DNA of 64,000 bases from Fragilariopsis cylindrus CCMP1102. Lineage: Eukaryota; Bacillariophyta; Bacillariophyceae; Bacillariales; Bacillariaceae. Shown piece after piece: positions 33,394 through 43,905 of the stretch. A program made the translations under genes and the position numbers. The notes beneath the pieces were generated by a model. The model was not told where the DNA came from, ran no database searches, and worked only from the letters and a program-made list of their open reading frames with translations. The stretch lies in assembly GCA_900095095.1 (NCBI GenBank), contig FMBT01000322.1, positions 310,001-374,000 on the forward strand, written 5' to 3'. Every line of letters begins with the position of its first letter. Position 1 is the first letter of the stretch.

Positions 33394-33780
33394 GCTTTTG
33401 CGTGTATTGATGACGTGCTTGAGTTCGACGAATACGAATGAATAACACAATAACACATAATAGTAGATAAATCGAAAGAACTTATATATTAGTAAAAATG
33501 CACATATCATGTCTCAAACTAGACTAGACTAGCTATTAGAAGACGTATAAAATACGACAAATTCTACTCGCAAATCTAAACCAATTTACAATAGAAGCTA
33601 GGCTTTTGAATGTAATTAAGATTAATACAGTATTATATAATAGCAAATATACATAGTTTTCTCGTTTCAATCAATAAAGCCAATAACTTTAGAGATGATT
33701 ATTGCGTTTAATGATCCGTCACCAAGAGAATCGTAGCCTTTTCCTAACGACGACGAATAGCATGTGAACTCCATTGACAA
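33394..33780. other. Convergent intergenic region
   Basis: This AT-rich spacer lies between the convergent MYND gene and the small minus-strand gene. A CTAGACTAGACTAG run lies near 33517-33531. No gene is seen. Confidence 0.5.
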
Positions 33781-34191
33781 CTACTGTTTTTTTTTCATGT
33801 ACCATCTATTTTTTTTTGGTCTACTAATATTGCTACAAATGCTTCTGCTGTTATTAATACTGCTTCCACTATTATTGTCAAATAAGAAGTATTCCATTAC
33901 TAGTCGGGATTCGTAGTCCTCTATTTCTTTGTTAATTACTTCAATTTGTTTTCGTGATGGATGGTCCGCCCATAATTTTCTTCGTTCTTTTCTATTCAAG
34001 GATCGTTTCAAATTCTCCACAATGTATATAGTCGTTAGGTCGGAATCATGAAACGATACACGCTTTTCAAAATTCGTCGTCGTTATTCTTATGTCATTAT
34101 TATTGCAGCAGCGTACATCATTTTTGATAGTCTGACCATCATGCTCCTCAAATGAATTATCATTATTATTCCTCGAAGTCAATACTGCCAT
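33781..34191 (-). CDS. Small protein with a VSF...LW motif
   Basis: This is a 136-residue protein with an ATG start. A conserved-looking core covers residues ~42-95: KRVSFHDSDLTTIYIVE, then LNRKERRKLWADHPSRKQIEVINKEIEDYESRL. The order 'V-x-F, beta strand ending I-x-x-[VI], then LW with a basic helix' matches the protein at 62558-63601 (VVRFAQKVAVSEVIMI...LWYTPQELRRIQQ). From memory this arrangement is frequent in uncharacterised diatom proteins. Its function is unknown. The rest is Asn/Ser-rich, with a basic C-terminus. Confidence 0.6.
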   Translation of the reverse strand: MAVLTSRNNNDNSFEEHDGQTIKNDVRCCNNNDIRITTTNFEKRVSFHDSDLTTIYIVENLKRSLNRKERRKLWADHPSRKQIEVINKEIEDYESRLVMEYFLFDNNSGSSINNSRSICSNISRPKKNRWYMKKKQ

Positions 34192-34929
34192 CTTGTTATT
34201 GATTGGTGGTGTTGTGTGGGTGGGTGTGTATGATATTGAATTGATTTTTTATGAGAAAACATATATATCAAAAACCTACTTTTGATCCACGTATCTATGT
34301 AAAAGTATCGGGCAACAGGATGAAATGGCTCCCAAGCAATATCTCCATGAACAATACATGGGTTCTATCTTCCACTTGAGCAGTCATCCTTTGCATTTTC
34401 CGCAAAATCTAATGTACGGTACTGCTTTCTTTGAAGTATTTCGGTTCTGTTTTTCACTTGAACAATCAACATTTATGCTTTCTCCCCTCTCCTTCAAGTC
34501 ACGATCAACTTCAATCGGAAGGCAATTGGATTTTTTACGAAAGAGGCTATTAATGTCTGAAACTTATTATTGAAGATTGATTGAAAGGGCTATTATTTCA
34601 TTCGTTGAAGTTGTGCGCCATCATAAAGAACACTTCGGAAAGATATTATTTAGGACCTACAGTATTGTTGTACTTCTAGTTCGGGTGATCGCGAGCGCCA
34701 TGGAAGATTTATCAAAGCGCTTTGCTGTGTTCCCGTTCAAGCGGATTGCATGTAGTATTATATGATGTGATATATGGAGTGATGATTGACGAGAAAATGA
34801 TATATCGGATTGATACGGAAGTTGCCAAACCGAGACAGAGCGAGCGACCACGATGTGACAGCAATGAGTAACAACGGACACGATTATTGGATTCCGATCA
34901 AAGCTAGTAGAAAAAGCGATTTAAAATAG
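34192..34929. other. Intergenic
   Basis: No gene is supported. A GGTGG/TGTGTGGG stretch lies just upstream of the small minus-strand gene. Two short plus-strand frames (34325-34573, 34577-34765) have unremarkable composition and are not called. Confidence 0.4.
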
Positions 34930-35910
34930 AGATGTAATAACTGATGGATTATATGCAGGATTAATAAACATAAACATATCATCAACTTCGATATCAAGAC
35001 GTTCATCAATAGCAACGATTGTGCTGACTATAATAGCTCTGATGAACTACTTATATTGTAGGCCCATTCAATGATTTCGATGATGATGATGATGATGATG
35101 CTGATTTTAATAATGCGTCCGTTATGATTGCGTTATAATCTTTCGTGGTAATGTTTGCAGTAGTATTATCTTAGGGATGTTCAATCTGGTGATAGCAGTA
35201 TCATGTTTCGTGCGTGTTAGTACGTTCATTCATTGTCTTGGCCCTCTTGTTTCTGTTATTGATACTATAAAATACCATTAGTAGTATTATTACTAAAGAA
35301 CTTCTGACGTTACCTAATCCCAATCGACGGATATGGTTGACCAGGATATTCCGAATCTTCTGCATCATTATATAATGGCGAATTCAACAGTAATTCGACC
35401 TAGCATTCATCAGGTACATCATTATCCTTGATTTTTGTAGCATTCTCCAAGAATCTTCCACCATCCCATATATCTTCTGCTGTATTGTCTGTGTATTTAC
35501 CAATCACCTCTAAAACAATCTCGTGTTTTTCCTTCCACGGTCGATTTACTTGATAATCTTTGATCCTTGGTTCGATCAATTCTACATAAACTCAAGATTA
35601 CCTCGTTGGAATTTGTTCTCGTGGAACAAAAATATCGTTAACACGTGTACATTCAATCATTGTGAGTTTGTACTCGTTTTATCATCGTCAATGATGGTGG
35701 CTCCGTCCGGATTGTCATTTTTTTGCTCCTGCTCTTTGATAACGGCGGTAAAGGTGGTTGATACTGTTGCGGCAGCTGCAAAATATTGACAATAATATGA
35801 GTATGGGAATCCTGACGGAGTATATGAGTTATGATCATTCGGCATTCTGCGTGTAATACTATCATGATTGATATCGTTTGAAATTGTGTTTCCGCTGGCA
35901 CAGAACACAT
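34930..35910 (-). pseudogene. Decayed gene of unknown family
   Basis: Several minus-strand pieces look protein-like but sit in different frames or are separated by stops. Near 35657-35908 one reads FPYSYYCQYFAAAATV and then NDNPDGATIIDDDKT. Near 35400-35600 another reads ELIEPRIKDYQVNRPWKEK and later AEDIWDGGRFLENATKIKD. Near 34940-35050 a third reads AIDERLDIEVDDMFMFINPA. Composition and order suggest a single former host gene with several interruptions. The family is not recognised. Unusual introns are an alternative I cannot exclude. Confidence 0.5.
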
Positions 35911-36427
35911 TGGTGTTATCAGCAATTCAAAAACAGAACAAACAAACAAACAAACAAATAAATAAACACACACAAACACAATGACAATTAGGAAAGAATC
36001 GGATATTCTACTTAGTATGAAATTTGGCGCAGTTTCAGATATACATTGTCTCCTTAATCTCACTTACTTGTGTTCTTTTTTCTTGATCGTCCCTGTCTGC
36101 GTTACGTGTGATACATGTAGACCGATACGGGACGCAGCTAATTCGTTACGCTGTTCGAACGATACCGCATACGTCCTGAATACGTACCCATGTTGTAAGT
36201 TCCTTACCGAAAGATTTTAAACATTCATTCTGATCTCTGAACGAATATGATCATTCGTTGTATCATATAACAAAGATGAATGATAGAGCATCGTATCGAC
36301 AAAGCTTAGTAGAAAATAATTTGCTGCTTCAACAAAAACGACGATTGGTGAAGAAGCAGACTCTCACGTTGTTGTAATACATTCCATCCAATATTATTTC
36401 TTATTCATTTGGTGGTTGGTGGACTGA
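35911..36427. other. Intergenic
   Basis: An ACAAACAAAC run (35938-35960) is followed by unremarkable DNA. A 79-codon plus-strand frame at 35981-36220 contains cysteines but no clear signal or domain, and is not called. Confidence 0.4.
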
Positions 36428-36781
36428 CTACTTCCAGAGTGGCAAGATATTACCATGATCAATATTACCATCATTAGAAGGGACGGCATTATCATCTTCC
36501 AATTTGCAATCACTACCTTCATTGCAATCCAACCACGTACCATGGCATTGAAATGCACAGCTCCTGCTATCTTTATACTCAGGAAAATATTTACCTGGGC
36601 AACTTCTAGAGTGGCATGTAAATTTGCCCGAAGATTCTACCTCCAAGATATGATCATGATCAATACTACCATCATTAGAATGAGTGGTCTTAAATGAAAG
36701 CTCAGGTTGGCCAATGCAACCATCAGTACCAGTAGACATTGAAGCCATTGCTACGAGAGTAAGAAAAGTAGAGAATTCCAT
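36428..36781 (-). CDS. Small secreted cysteine-rich protein
   Basis: The start is the ATG of MEFSTFLTLVAMASMSTGTDG; an upstream in-frame TTG is rejected. The product is 117 residues with a signal peptide cleaved near TDG. The mature part has about seven cysteines (GCIGQ, FTCHSRSCPG, RSCAFQCHG, LDCNEG, SDCKLE), enough for three disulphides. A short motif, SNDG[SN]IDH..IL, occurs twice, flanking the cysteine core. It could be a secreted signalling, inhibitor or wall protein. No family is recognised. It is on the same strand as the cysteine-rich gene at 37.96 kb, but the cysteine patterns differ. Confidence 0.65.
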   Translation of the reverse strand: MEFSTFLTLVAMASMSTGTDGCIGQPELSFKTTHSNDGSIDHDHILEVESSGKFTCHSRSCPGKYFPEYKDSRSCAFQCHGTWLDCNEGSDCKLEDDNAVPSNDGNIDHGNILPLWK

Positions 36782-36854
36782 CTTGAATCTTTGTTTTGTA
36801 TTGTTATTGTTTTGGTTCAATTGCTTGTGTAAGTTTGTGTTTTCTTATTTTGTG

Positions 36855-36930
36855 AGATGAATGTGTCGATCTTTATCGTCTTTCGTTAGATAGACAAAAA
36901 AACTAACCGGTGAACCAGCGCTTGCTTTTC
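36855..36930. repeat. Dispersed repeat, inverted relative to 39.1 kb
   Basis: The reverse complement of this stretch (GCGCTGGTTCACCGGTTAG, then TTTGTCTATC, then ACGAAAGACGATAAA and GACACATTCA) matches 39086-39146. A partial second match lies at 39168-39215. Confidence 0.7.
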
Positions 36931-37962
36931 AAAAACTTGTAATATAAAAAATAGATAAATAAACAAATAAACTTTGTAGTTATGTTATATTGGATCACAT
37001 TCGCGTCGTTGTAAAGAAATACACAGACACGCCATCGAAATCCTACCTACGGTAACGATTGTGAAAACCTGGCAAGAGTAGCCACCATCTTTGCGTCTGA
37101 ATATCTTTCTATCATAGAATATTCATCTGTTGGTGCTGTAAATAAAGGATCTTAGCTACCCGGCTCGTTTTGACTACCATGAGAATTTAGTCGAATAGAT
37201 AGAGCTTCCTTTGAAAACCGAGAAACGTAACCGAACCACGTCAATACGCTAGTGATAGTGACTCGATGCTGAGCGCCGTATATCACTTAGATTGCGTCGT
37301 CCCTCACCGCCAACCCCAAGACGAAATTCAACAGCTTTGCCAGACATTGTAGAGACCATTGCCAAGTGGAAGGGATGTGCTACACGTAGTAGTAGTGGAT
37401 TTCGTCTTTTAGGATTTATCTCTATATGCTGATCTATTTACGGGAATTTACAATTATTTTGATCCTTACGATAGGTACGTACCACGACCGAGTTGCTAGA
37501 AGTCGCGATATAAAAACGAGACCGTTGTTCTTCTTTTTTTGTTTCAGTGAGTTGCAAAAGATCATGATTTTGGGATATGCTCAGCATTAGTGACCAATCA
37601 CTGATCTTATACAAGGCTCCACGGGTACAGGGAATCCAACTAGCTAGAGGTGGCTGTTTGGAACAAATTGTAATCTGGTTTTTTCATTTATATTAGTGAT
37701 TTATTTTCTTCTATATAAAGCGTACGTACTATTTAATATTTATAATATTCCTTTCTATTTTGTATTTTTATCAAAATGTTTGTTTCGTCGGTGATAACGT
37801 GTACACTTGACTCCGATTTACCATCTTGATATCAATAAACTGTTTCTATCATGCATGGCTCATTATCTATTTACTTTTGCGCTTGCTGATTGTACGTAGT
37901 TATTCATATACGCACAAAAGGTACCTTTCAGATATTTCTATTCATTATGTATGATTCATTTC
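36931..37962. other. Intergenic around the relic
   Basis: Apart from the relic at 37288-37410 and the repeat just upstream, no gene is seen. The stretch 37640-37960 is AT-rich and is the 3' flank of the next gene. Confidence 0.45.
37288..37410 (-). pseudogene. Relic of the N-terminus of the cysteine-rich secreted gene
   Basis: This matches 38387-38510, the first ~40 codons of the gene at 37963-38511. Shared words are GTCGTCCCTCA, CA(A/C)AGCTTT.CCAGACATTG, TAGAGACCATTGCCAA and GGATGTGCTAC. It has small indels and no downstream cysteine-rich domain, so it is a truncated tandem copy. Confidence 0.75.
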
Positions 37963-38511
37963 CTACTTTCCAACACAGTATCCTTGCCGTCCACAAACAG
38001 CCTTAGTTTGGTCACAATCAGAGTTGCGTTTACAATCTTGATACTGAGGGTGACAACGACCACCATTGCATTCAGCACCACACCAAGCATGCCCTGTGTC
38101 CCAAATTCCAGTATTACTGGAACAATCATACGTAGTTGTACAGCTTCTACCACATTGTTGTTGTCCAGGATTCGTAGTAGGACAATCTTCCTCAAAATTA
38201 CGAATGCAACTGCCTTTGGACTTACACCAGGTATAGCCCGCCGATGCCCTACATCCATGTACATCAACATCATCTCCACCTCCACCAGCAGAAGGACAAT
38301 CTTCCTCAAATGGACGTATGCATTTGGATTTCGTTGCGCACCATTCATAGCCACCATCTCCTACACAGTTATGTCTATTTCTATGGAGATTTCGTCCCTC
38401 ATCGTCACCAACACGAGCTTCCACAGCTTTACCAGACATTGTAGAGACCATTGCCAAAATTGTCAGAAGTAAAATGGATGTGCTACTACACGTAGAAGTA
38501 ATGAATTTCAT
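37963..38511 (-). CDS. Secreted protein with two GYxWC repeats
   Basis: This is a 182-residue protein with an ATG start. Residues 1-~32 form a signal peptide (SILLLTILAMVSTMSGKAVEA). Two ~25-residue repeats follow: C.GDGGYEWCATKSKCIRPFEEDCP and C.ASAGYTWCKSKGSCIRNFEEDCP. Each has four cysteines and the invariant G-Y-x-W-C and E-E-D-C. The third part is a longer cysteine-rich segment (GRSCTTTYDCSS...WCGAECNGGRCHPQYQDCKRNSDC...CGRQGYC). The GYxWC motif occurs, as I recall, in secreted proteins of algae, oomycetes and some large viruses of algae, often near peptidase-inhibitor-like regions; its function is not established. A truncated copy lies downstream at 37.3 kb, showing local duplication. 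Confidence 0.75.
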   Translation of the reverse strand: MKFITSTCSSTSILLLTILAMVSTMSGKAVEARVGDDEGRNLHRNRHNCVGDGGYEWCATKSKCIRPFEEDCPSAGGGGDDVDVHGCRASAGYTWCKSKGSCIRNFEEDCPTTNPGQQQCGRSCTTTYDCSSNTGIWDTGHAWCGAECNGGRCHPQYQDCKRNSDCDQTKAVCGRQGYCVGK

Positions 38512-39085
38512 TTTTGAAGATTTGTTTTTTTTTAAATTTTTGTACTTGCTTATTTATCTGCTGCGATGCTTTTTTGATTTTATGAGAACAAACATAATCC
38601 GAAATACTATTACTACGAGTGAGAACTCGCATCCGTACAGTTGCCACGTTACCGCTTCCACCGGATACGGTTGATGAACTTCCACTTGCCTCGTTCACAT
38701 ATCCACCACCGGATACGGTTGAATCGAATCAACACCACTTGTGCTCTGTTGATGTTTCTTCCTCCTATAGTTGAAGCAAGCCAATCCACTTACTTCGTTT
38801 GTGTCTCCACCATGCAGCGACGGTTGAAACAACTCCGGAGGCATCATATGCACGTCTTGTATCTCGTTCTTTTCCTACCATCTTGTATCCAGCAAAAAGA
38901 AAAGTGCATGCCGCCCTGGCATTCGATCGTGCGAGAGATTTCTCACGACTGAGTTACTCGTAATATAATGAAAATAAAAAATGCATCACACACTTAATCC
39001 AGTCCAGTCGTGCAATAAGAATCATCTCCAATATAACATAAATACAATTTCATTTTTTTTGTATTACAAAATTTAATGAAAAAGA
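38512..39085. repeat. Degenerate repeats upstream of the cysteine-rich gene
   Basis: The word CCACCGGATACGGTTGA occurs at about 38657 and 38704, with a more diverged CATGCAGCGACGGTTGAA near 38811. A TTCA/ACTTGCCTCGTT segment recurs between them. Open frames on both strands across this area are not convincing. It may be the remains of a small Gly/Ser/Thr-rich gene. Confidence 0.5.
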
Positions 39086-39215
39086 AACGCTGGTCCACCA
39101 GTTTTTCTCTTTTCCAACGAAAGACGATAAACATAGACACATTCACTTCTTATGAAAGGAAGCGCGCTGTGCTAGTCCACCGGTTAGTTTTTGTTTTGTC
39201 TATCGTACCTAACAA
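39086..39215. repeat. Dispersed repeat, one and a half copies
   Basis: The first copy is 39086-39146 and a partial second is 39168-39215 (GCGCTG..CTAGTCCACCGGTTAGTTTTTG). Both are inverted relative to the copy at 36855-36930. It could be a small mobile or foldback element. Confidence 0.65.
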
Positions 39216-40541
39216 TTCATGTCATACAATACAATATCAATATTTATGAGATTAAAAGTAACTCACCTTTTCTATCTTGTGTATGATAGCTATAAGAAGA
39301 AGAAAAAAAAATCTAGCAATTCACGTCACGTACCGTAACGTCAATGATGCATGCATGTATGCATGGCAATATAAGCGAGATATCTTTTTGAATGCATGGT
39401 TCAATAGATAAAACGTACACAGTGTAGCGTAGATTATAGTGATATATGTAAAGATAGGAATTGCAATGTTGTGTTCGACAACAACAACATCATCAACAAC
39501 AACAACAATGGTGAGATCAATATTCCGAGAACCCTCTCTACTAGTAGATCAGGTCTACATCACAACTGCTACTAGTACCAGTAGAGGTGGAGTTTATATA
39601 GATACTTTAGTACTAATATATATATATATACGTATATGGAACAAACACTGGAATTTGATTCTTTCGATATTGAATGGAGTAATTGTTGTTTTAATTCTAA
39701 TTCTATATTATGTTAATTCTATTTGGTAATTCTATTATTCTGCTCCAATCCTTTTGATATATAGTATTATACCATATTTGTGTTCTTATTTTGTTGTAGT
39801 TGTTTCTGATGAAGTTTTAGTAAAACGATTCGATTCGATTCTCACTCAACTCGACTTGACTCGACTCGACTCGACTTGACTTGACTTGACTTGACTCCAA
39901 TCAATTTACCAAACACAGTTCTATATCTTGATACTATTATAATATATAATAGTATGATATATTAGTATATTCTATTTCATTTCATTTCATTTCATTTCAT
40001 CGTATTCACATAACAGTGACTCACTCACTCACTCGTCACTGCTCAATGTCTTTCTAATTCTACCTATATATATGGCTTGCTGTTGCTAGTAGTAGTTGTT
40101 TACAACCACAAATTACAGATTACGTTTTAAGCTGTCTATGTCTTGCCTGATCTGATCTGATTTCATGGATTGATGTAGTACAGTAGTACAGTGAAGTAGT
40201 AGTAGTAGTGGAAGTAAAGTACAGTACAGTACAGTATCGTCGTTGTCGTAGAGTGTCGTACGGTATTGGGGGATATATGTATTATTTCACCAACATCATC
40301 ATCACCATCACACGATTCGATTCGATTCAGATTCGATTCGATTGTTTATTCTTGCTTTTTATTTTATTCTAGTTGGATATTGCTTTTAACTCTATTAAGG
40401 ATTTATGATACATTTATTTTTCTATTGCAATGCGTTACTTGCCTGCCGTCATCGTCGTTGTTGTTGTTATACTGGTTGCGGCGCGGCGCTTATTTAGCTT
40501 AGCTTAGCTAGTTACTATTATATTAGTCATTAATTATTTAT
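39216..40541. other. Intergenic, pentamer and decamer microsatellites
   Basis: Simple repeats dominate: CGATT/CTTGACT runs at about 39826-39897, TTTCA at 39973-40000, CACT runs near 40018-40033, and TACAGTA words near 40180-40240. No gene is supported. Confidence 0.5.
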
Positions 40542-40814
40542 TTATCTTATTATCCGTATCCCACCACTACTTGTCCTCATCGTTTGGCCGATTGTTGTGA
40601 ATGACGAGATATTAGTATCTGCTGCCTCAGTTGTAGATGATGGTACTGTGGATGAGGATGATCCTACTACTACTGTGGAGGATGTCGTTGCGGAACGCGT
40701 CGTTACTTTTGTTGTGGTTTGTTGATTATACATGTGTAGATAAATAACACCAGTCGTTACTCTTGTCATTCGTTGGAAGACAAAACCAATACAACGATGT
40801 ATAGGATATGGCAT
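40542..40814 (-). CDS. Possible small Thr/Ser-rich protein
   Basis: This is a 90-residue open frame with an ATG start. After a short N-terminus (MPYPIHRCIGFVFQRM), most of it is Thr, Ser and Val (TTTKVTTRSATTSSTVVVG). There is no domain or strong signal peptide. Coding capacity is doubtful, because the region is rich in three-base repeats. It is listed because its codon content is less repetitive than that of its neighbours. Confidence 0.25.
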   Translation of the reverse strand: MPYPIHRCIGFVFQRMTRVTTGVIYLHMYNQQTTTKVTTRSATTSSTVVVGSSSSTVPSSTTEAADTNISSFTTIGQTMRTSSGGIRIIR

Positions 40815-41773
40815 CGTCTCGTTCTTTAAGAATGTAAGTACACAACCGTAATAGTCGATCGTACAGTTGTCGTTGCTCTATTCCAATCTGAAAGCGTCGT
40901 TTTTTGCTTATTATTGTATCATATATAATATGTTCTTATTATTGTGACGGCCCCGGAAATGTAAAACTCTTGCAATAAATTATTTATTGTTACCGGTAAT
41001 ACTCTCATCGATTTATACCGATAGTTATAGCTACTAAAGGTAATACTACTGTATGTAGCATGTGTGCTTGATAATTATAGATGTAATCTTATCATCATTC
41101 CGTCCATCACGTGCATGTTAAATGTCCTTTCTTTTGATGGAAGCGAGCGTTGAGGATTATATGCTCTGATGATGGTGCAGATATGCGTTGACACAATCTC
41201 TCGCCAGATTTATCATTACATAGAGAAAGACTGAGGATTGCAAAGAAAAGATAATCGCCGGCCAACCTCGGGTGCTCGAATCGGTTGAAAATAAGCACTT
41301 TTCGCGTCTCTTTGCGAAAAGTGCGTGATAGGGTCAGAAAATTTGGGTTGGTGGTGGGGTATAGGGTGTTTAAGACGATTAGGGGTATCACCAATTCAAA
41401 ATCTCCGGTTTGGGTAGTTCGACTCCAGAAATTGAGGGTGTTGGATTTTTTTTTTGTCTTTTTTTGTTTTTGTTTTAGCTTATATAATACTGTTTTTTGA
41501 TGACGATTAGTGCGCGCAAATGCCGGCTTGTGTTTATCTTTTCTCTCTTAAACCTTGTCATTATTTCCTACTTACTAGAAATTAAAAAAATATTTTAGCG
41601 ACGATTTGATTTGATTTGATTTGTTGTTTCTTCGCTCTGTAACGTGCGTTTTAACCTCTTCGACTCAAACGACTAAACTCATTTGGATCGGAATCGACGA
41701 CTCAGTCGACTAGATTTTATTTTCGATTTCTGACCTCATTTTTCAAACGCAATGATAAACTCAACACATGCCG

Positions 41774-41817
<44 letters not shown>

Positions 41818-42632
41818 ATACAAATACAAATACAAAACAACAACAGATAGGGGATGGCAGCTATGCCGCTAACAATACCAAAATAGACTGGAGAGAAACA
41901 GCCATTACGATATAGACGATGATTCGGATTCGAATTTCGGATTCTAGTTCTGATTATACGCACTAATTATTGATAAACTATCACCTTGCCATCCTGCCTT
42001 AGAGGAGCAATAATAAGAAAACGTTCTTTTCGCCTTAATATATCATCATCATCGTTATCGTCATCATTATCATCAACACACATGAGGAGCTATATTGGTG
42101 GTACTGTACTGTATGCATCTATGATCGCTCGCTGATCGTGTGTGTATGAGTGTGTGTGTGTGTGTATGTGTATGTGCGCGGGGAAGGCAGGGGATGGTAC
42201 ATTATGTACAGTATAGTATAGTGGTGATAATATACCAAGGAAACATTTGATACTTTATACAACTAGCTAGCTAGCTAGTAGATTAATAGGATTTTCTAAT
42301 ATTAGATTCATTTCATAAAATCTTACTTATTAGTTATTGTACACTATTATTTATTTAATACTTCCATCATGCACGTATTGTTGTCGTTGTCGTTGACGAT
42401 GTATGTTGTTGCTAAACTAATTATTCATATGTCATACATACCGAACGTGTACACTCCTTACGCGACGCTATTATGATGTTAATGGCGGAGACGTTGTTCG
42501 ATTAGATTAGATCAGAGTAACTGGTAGAAGCTGCGTATTTTTTTTTATATCTGTTCATTCATTCACTCTTGTTGTTTCTTCTTCTTCTCAAGACGTATTT
42601 ATTTCATGCCATTATGATGTTAATAGCGATTT
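40815..42632. other. Intergenic, CA microsatellite
   Basis: It contains a (CA)n tract at about 41776-41811, a GATTT run near 41605-41625, a GTGTGT stretch near 42137-42165 and a CTAG run near 42264-42280. A 95-codon minus frame at 41107-41394 has no recognisable features. No gene is called. Confidence 0.45.
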
Positions 42633-42655
42633 GGGGGGGGGGGGGGGGGGGGGGG
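42633..42655 (+). repeat. Poly-G homopolymer (23 G)
   Basis: An uninterrupted run of 23 G follows GATTT. It lies ~155 bp beyond the stop of the minus-strand gene at 42811, where the transcript would read as poly-C. Runs of this length are hard to sequence, so the exact count is uncertain. Confidence 0.9.
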
Positions 42656-42810
42656 TTACGTTTTCCTTTTCTTTTTAAAGGATGTTATTATTATTGCCAT
42701 TGTTGAGTTTCATTGTTCATTGTTGCTGAGTCGCTGAGTACTTGCTTTTGCTTGTGTCGTAGGTGTCTTGAATAATGATGATGATGAATATTCTTCATGT
42801 TCCTCATATT

Positions 42811-43905
42811 CTATTTCATCTTCTTAAAAAGAAGTATTGATGAACGACGTAATTGTTCAACTGCCTCATCAATAAGAGTAGAACAACGATCAGTATTATT
42901 CTTATTATTATTATTATTATTATAGTCACTACCAGCAGCAGCAGCAGCAGCAGTATTATTTGGGAATGGGAACAGCACAGACGACGACGTCGACAAAGGA
43001 GTTGTGAATGCTCGAGACGATGACGTAGGGGGTGGTGATGATAATAATAAAGATGGCAGTGATAATATAGCCGCAGCGGTAGTAGTGTCTTTGTTCTCGT
43101 CACCACCAAGAGATAAAGAAAATAATGATGGTGGTAGTAGCAGTAGTGCACGCCTATCATTGTGAGGCTTTTTTTCTGCATCACCAACAGAAGAAGACTT
43201 CGACTCAGACACTGATAATGGTGATGGTAACGCTTCTTGTTTTGTGACTGTAGTAGTGGTACGTCGCTGTTTCTTGACAGCAGCAGCGTAGTCTTCTTCT
43301 TCTTTTTCTTGCTGATGATGATGAGAAGAAGAAGAAGAAGAAGAAAAAGAACGGCTTGTAGTTATTGGTGGTGGTAATACATCGACCGGTGCAGCGACTC
43401 TTGCTTGATTTTGCGGTGACAACGACGACGTCGATGATGATGATGACGATGATGACGATGAGACAACATCAGAAGAAGAAGAATCAAAAAATTGAACTGG
43501 TAAGAAAATATCCGGTGTGATAAAAGGATTTGGTAACGGTGTGAAAGATCGGCGACGTGATGGTACCATCGTCGCCGTCATCGGAGGACGACTATTACGA
43601 CGATGATGATGAGATCGTTGATTATGAGATCCAAAGGCAACAATGGCAGTATCGACATCGTCATTGTTATCGCTCAACGACGACAACGATGACGATGAAA
43701 CTTGTTGACTAATACGTCTCTTCTTTTTCTTGAGTAAAATCTTTCTTGGTGGCGAAAAGAAATTGGATGTTTTATTAATAGTACCGATGATCTCACCACT
43801 ATTATTATTATTACTGTTATTATTAATATTAATCACATCATGATGCTGATGATGAGTACTTAATCTCGATGAAGAAGAAGATGATGATGATGATGATGGC
43901 ATCAT
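42811..43905 (-). CDS. Low-complexity Ser/Asn-rich protein
   Basis: This is a 364-residue protein with an ATG start (MM). Serine runs occupy the start and several internal sites, with Asn and Ala runs near the end. Non-repetitive islands are SNFFSPPRKILLKKKKRR (a plausible nuclear signal), RRRSFTPLPNPFITPDIF with the following PVQFF, and a C-terminal helix (CSTLIDEAVEQLRRSSILL). The islands look like short binding motifs on a disordered chain. I recognise no domain. Open frames on other strands here mirror the same triplet repeats. The length and the high Ser/Asn content match other diatom regulators, but no role is assigned. Confidence 0.6.
   Translation of the reverse strand: MMPSSSSSSSSSSRLSTHHQHHDVININNNSNNNNSGEIIGTINKTSNFFSPPRKILLKKKKRRISQQVSSSSLSSLSDNNDDVDTAIVAFGSHNQRSHHHRRNSRPPMTATMVPSRRRSFTPLPNPFITPDIFLPVQFFDSSSSDVVSSSSSSSSSSTSSLSPQNQARVAAPVDVLPPPITTSRSFSSSSSSSHHHQQEKEEEDYAAAVKKQRRTTTTVTKQEALPSPLSVSESKSSSVGDAEKKPHNDRRALLLLPPSLFSLSLGGDENKDTTTAAAILSLPSLLLSSPPPTSSSRAFTTPLSTSSSVLFPFPNNTAAAAAAGSDYNNNNNNKNNTDRCSTLIDEAVEQLRRSSILLFKKMK

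Noticed and set aside
35653-36063. 136-codon minus frame with a hydrophobic stretch
   Set aside because: The hydrophobic part comes from an ACAAAC microsatellite; the adjacent frame looks more protein-like and belongs to the decayed gene.
41107-41394. 95-codon minus frame
   Set aside because: No recognisable features, and nothing supports a transcript.
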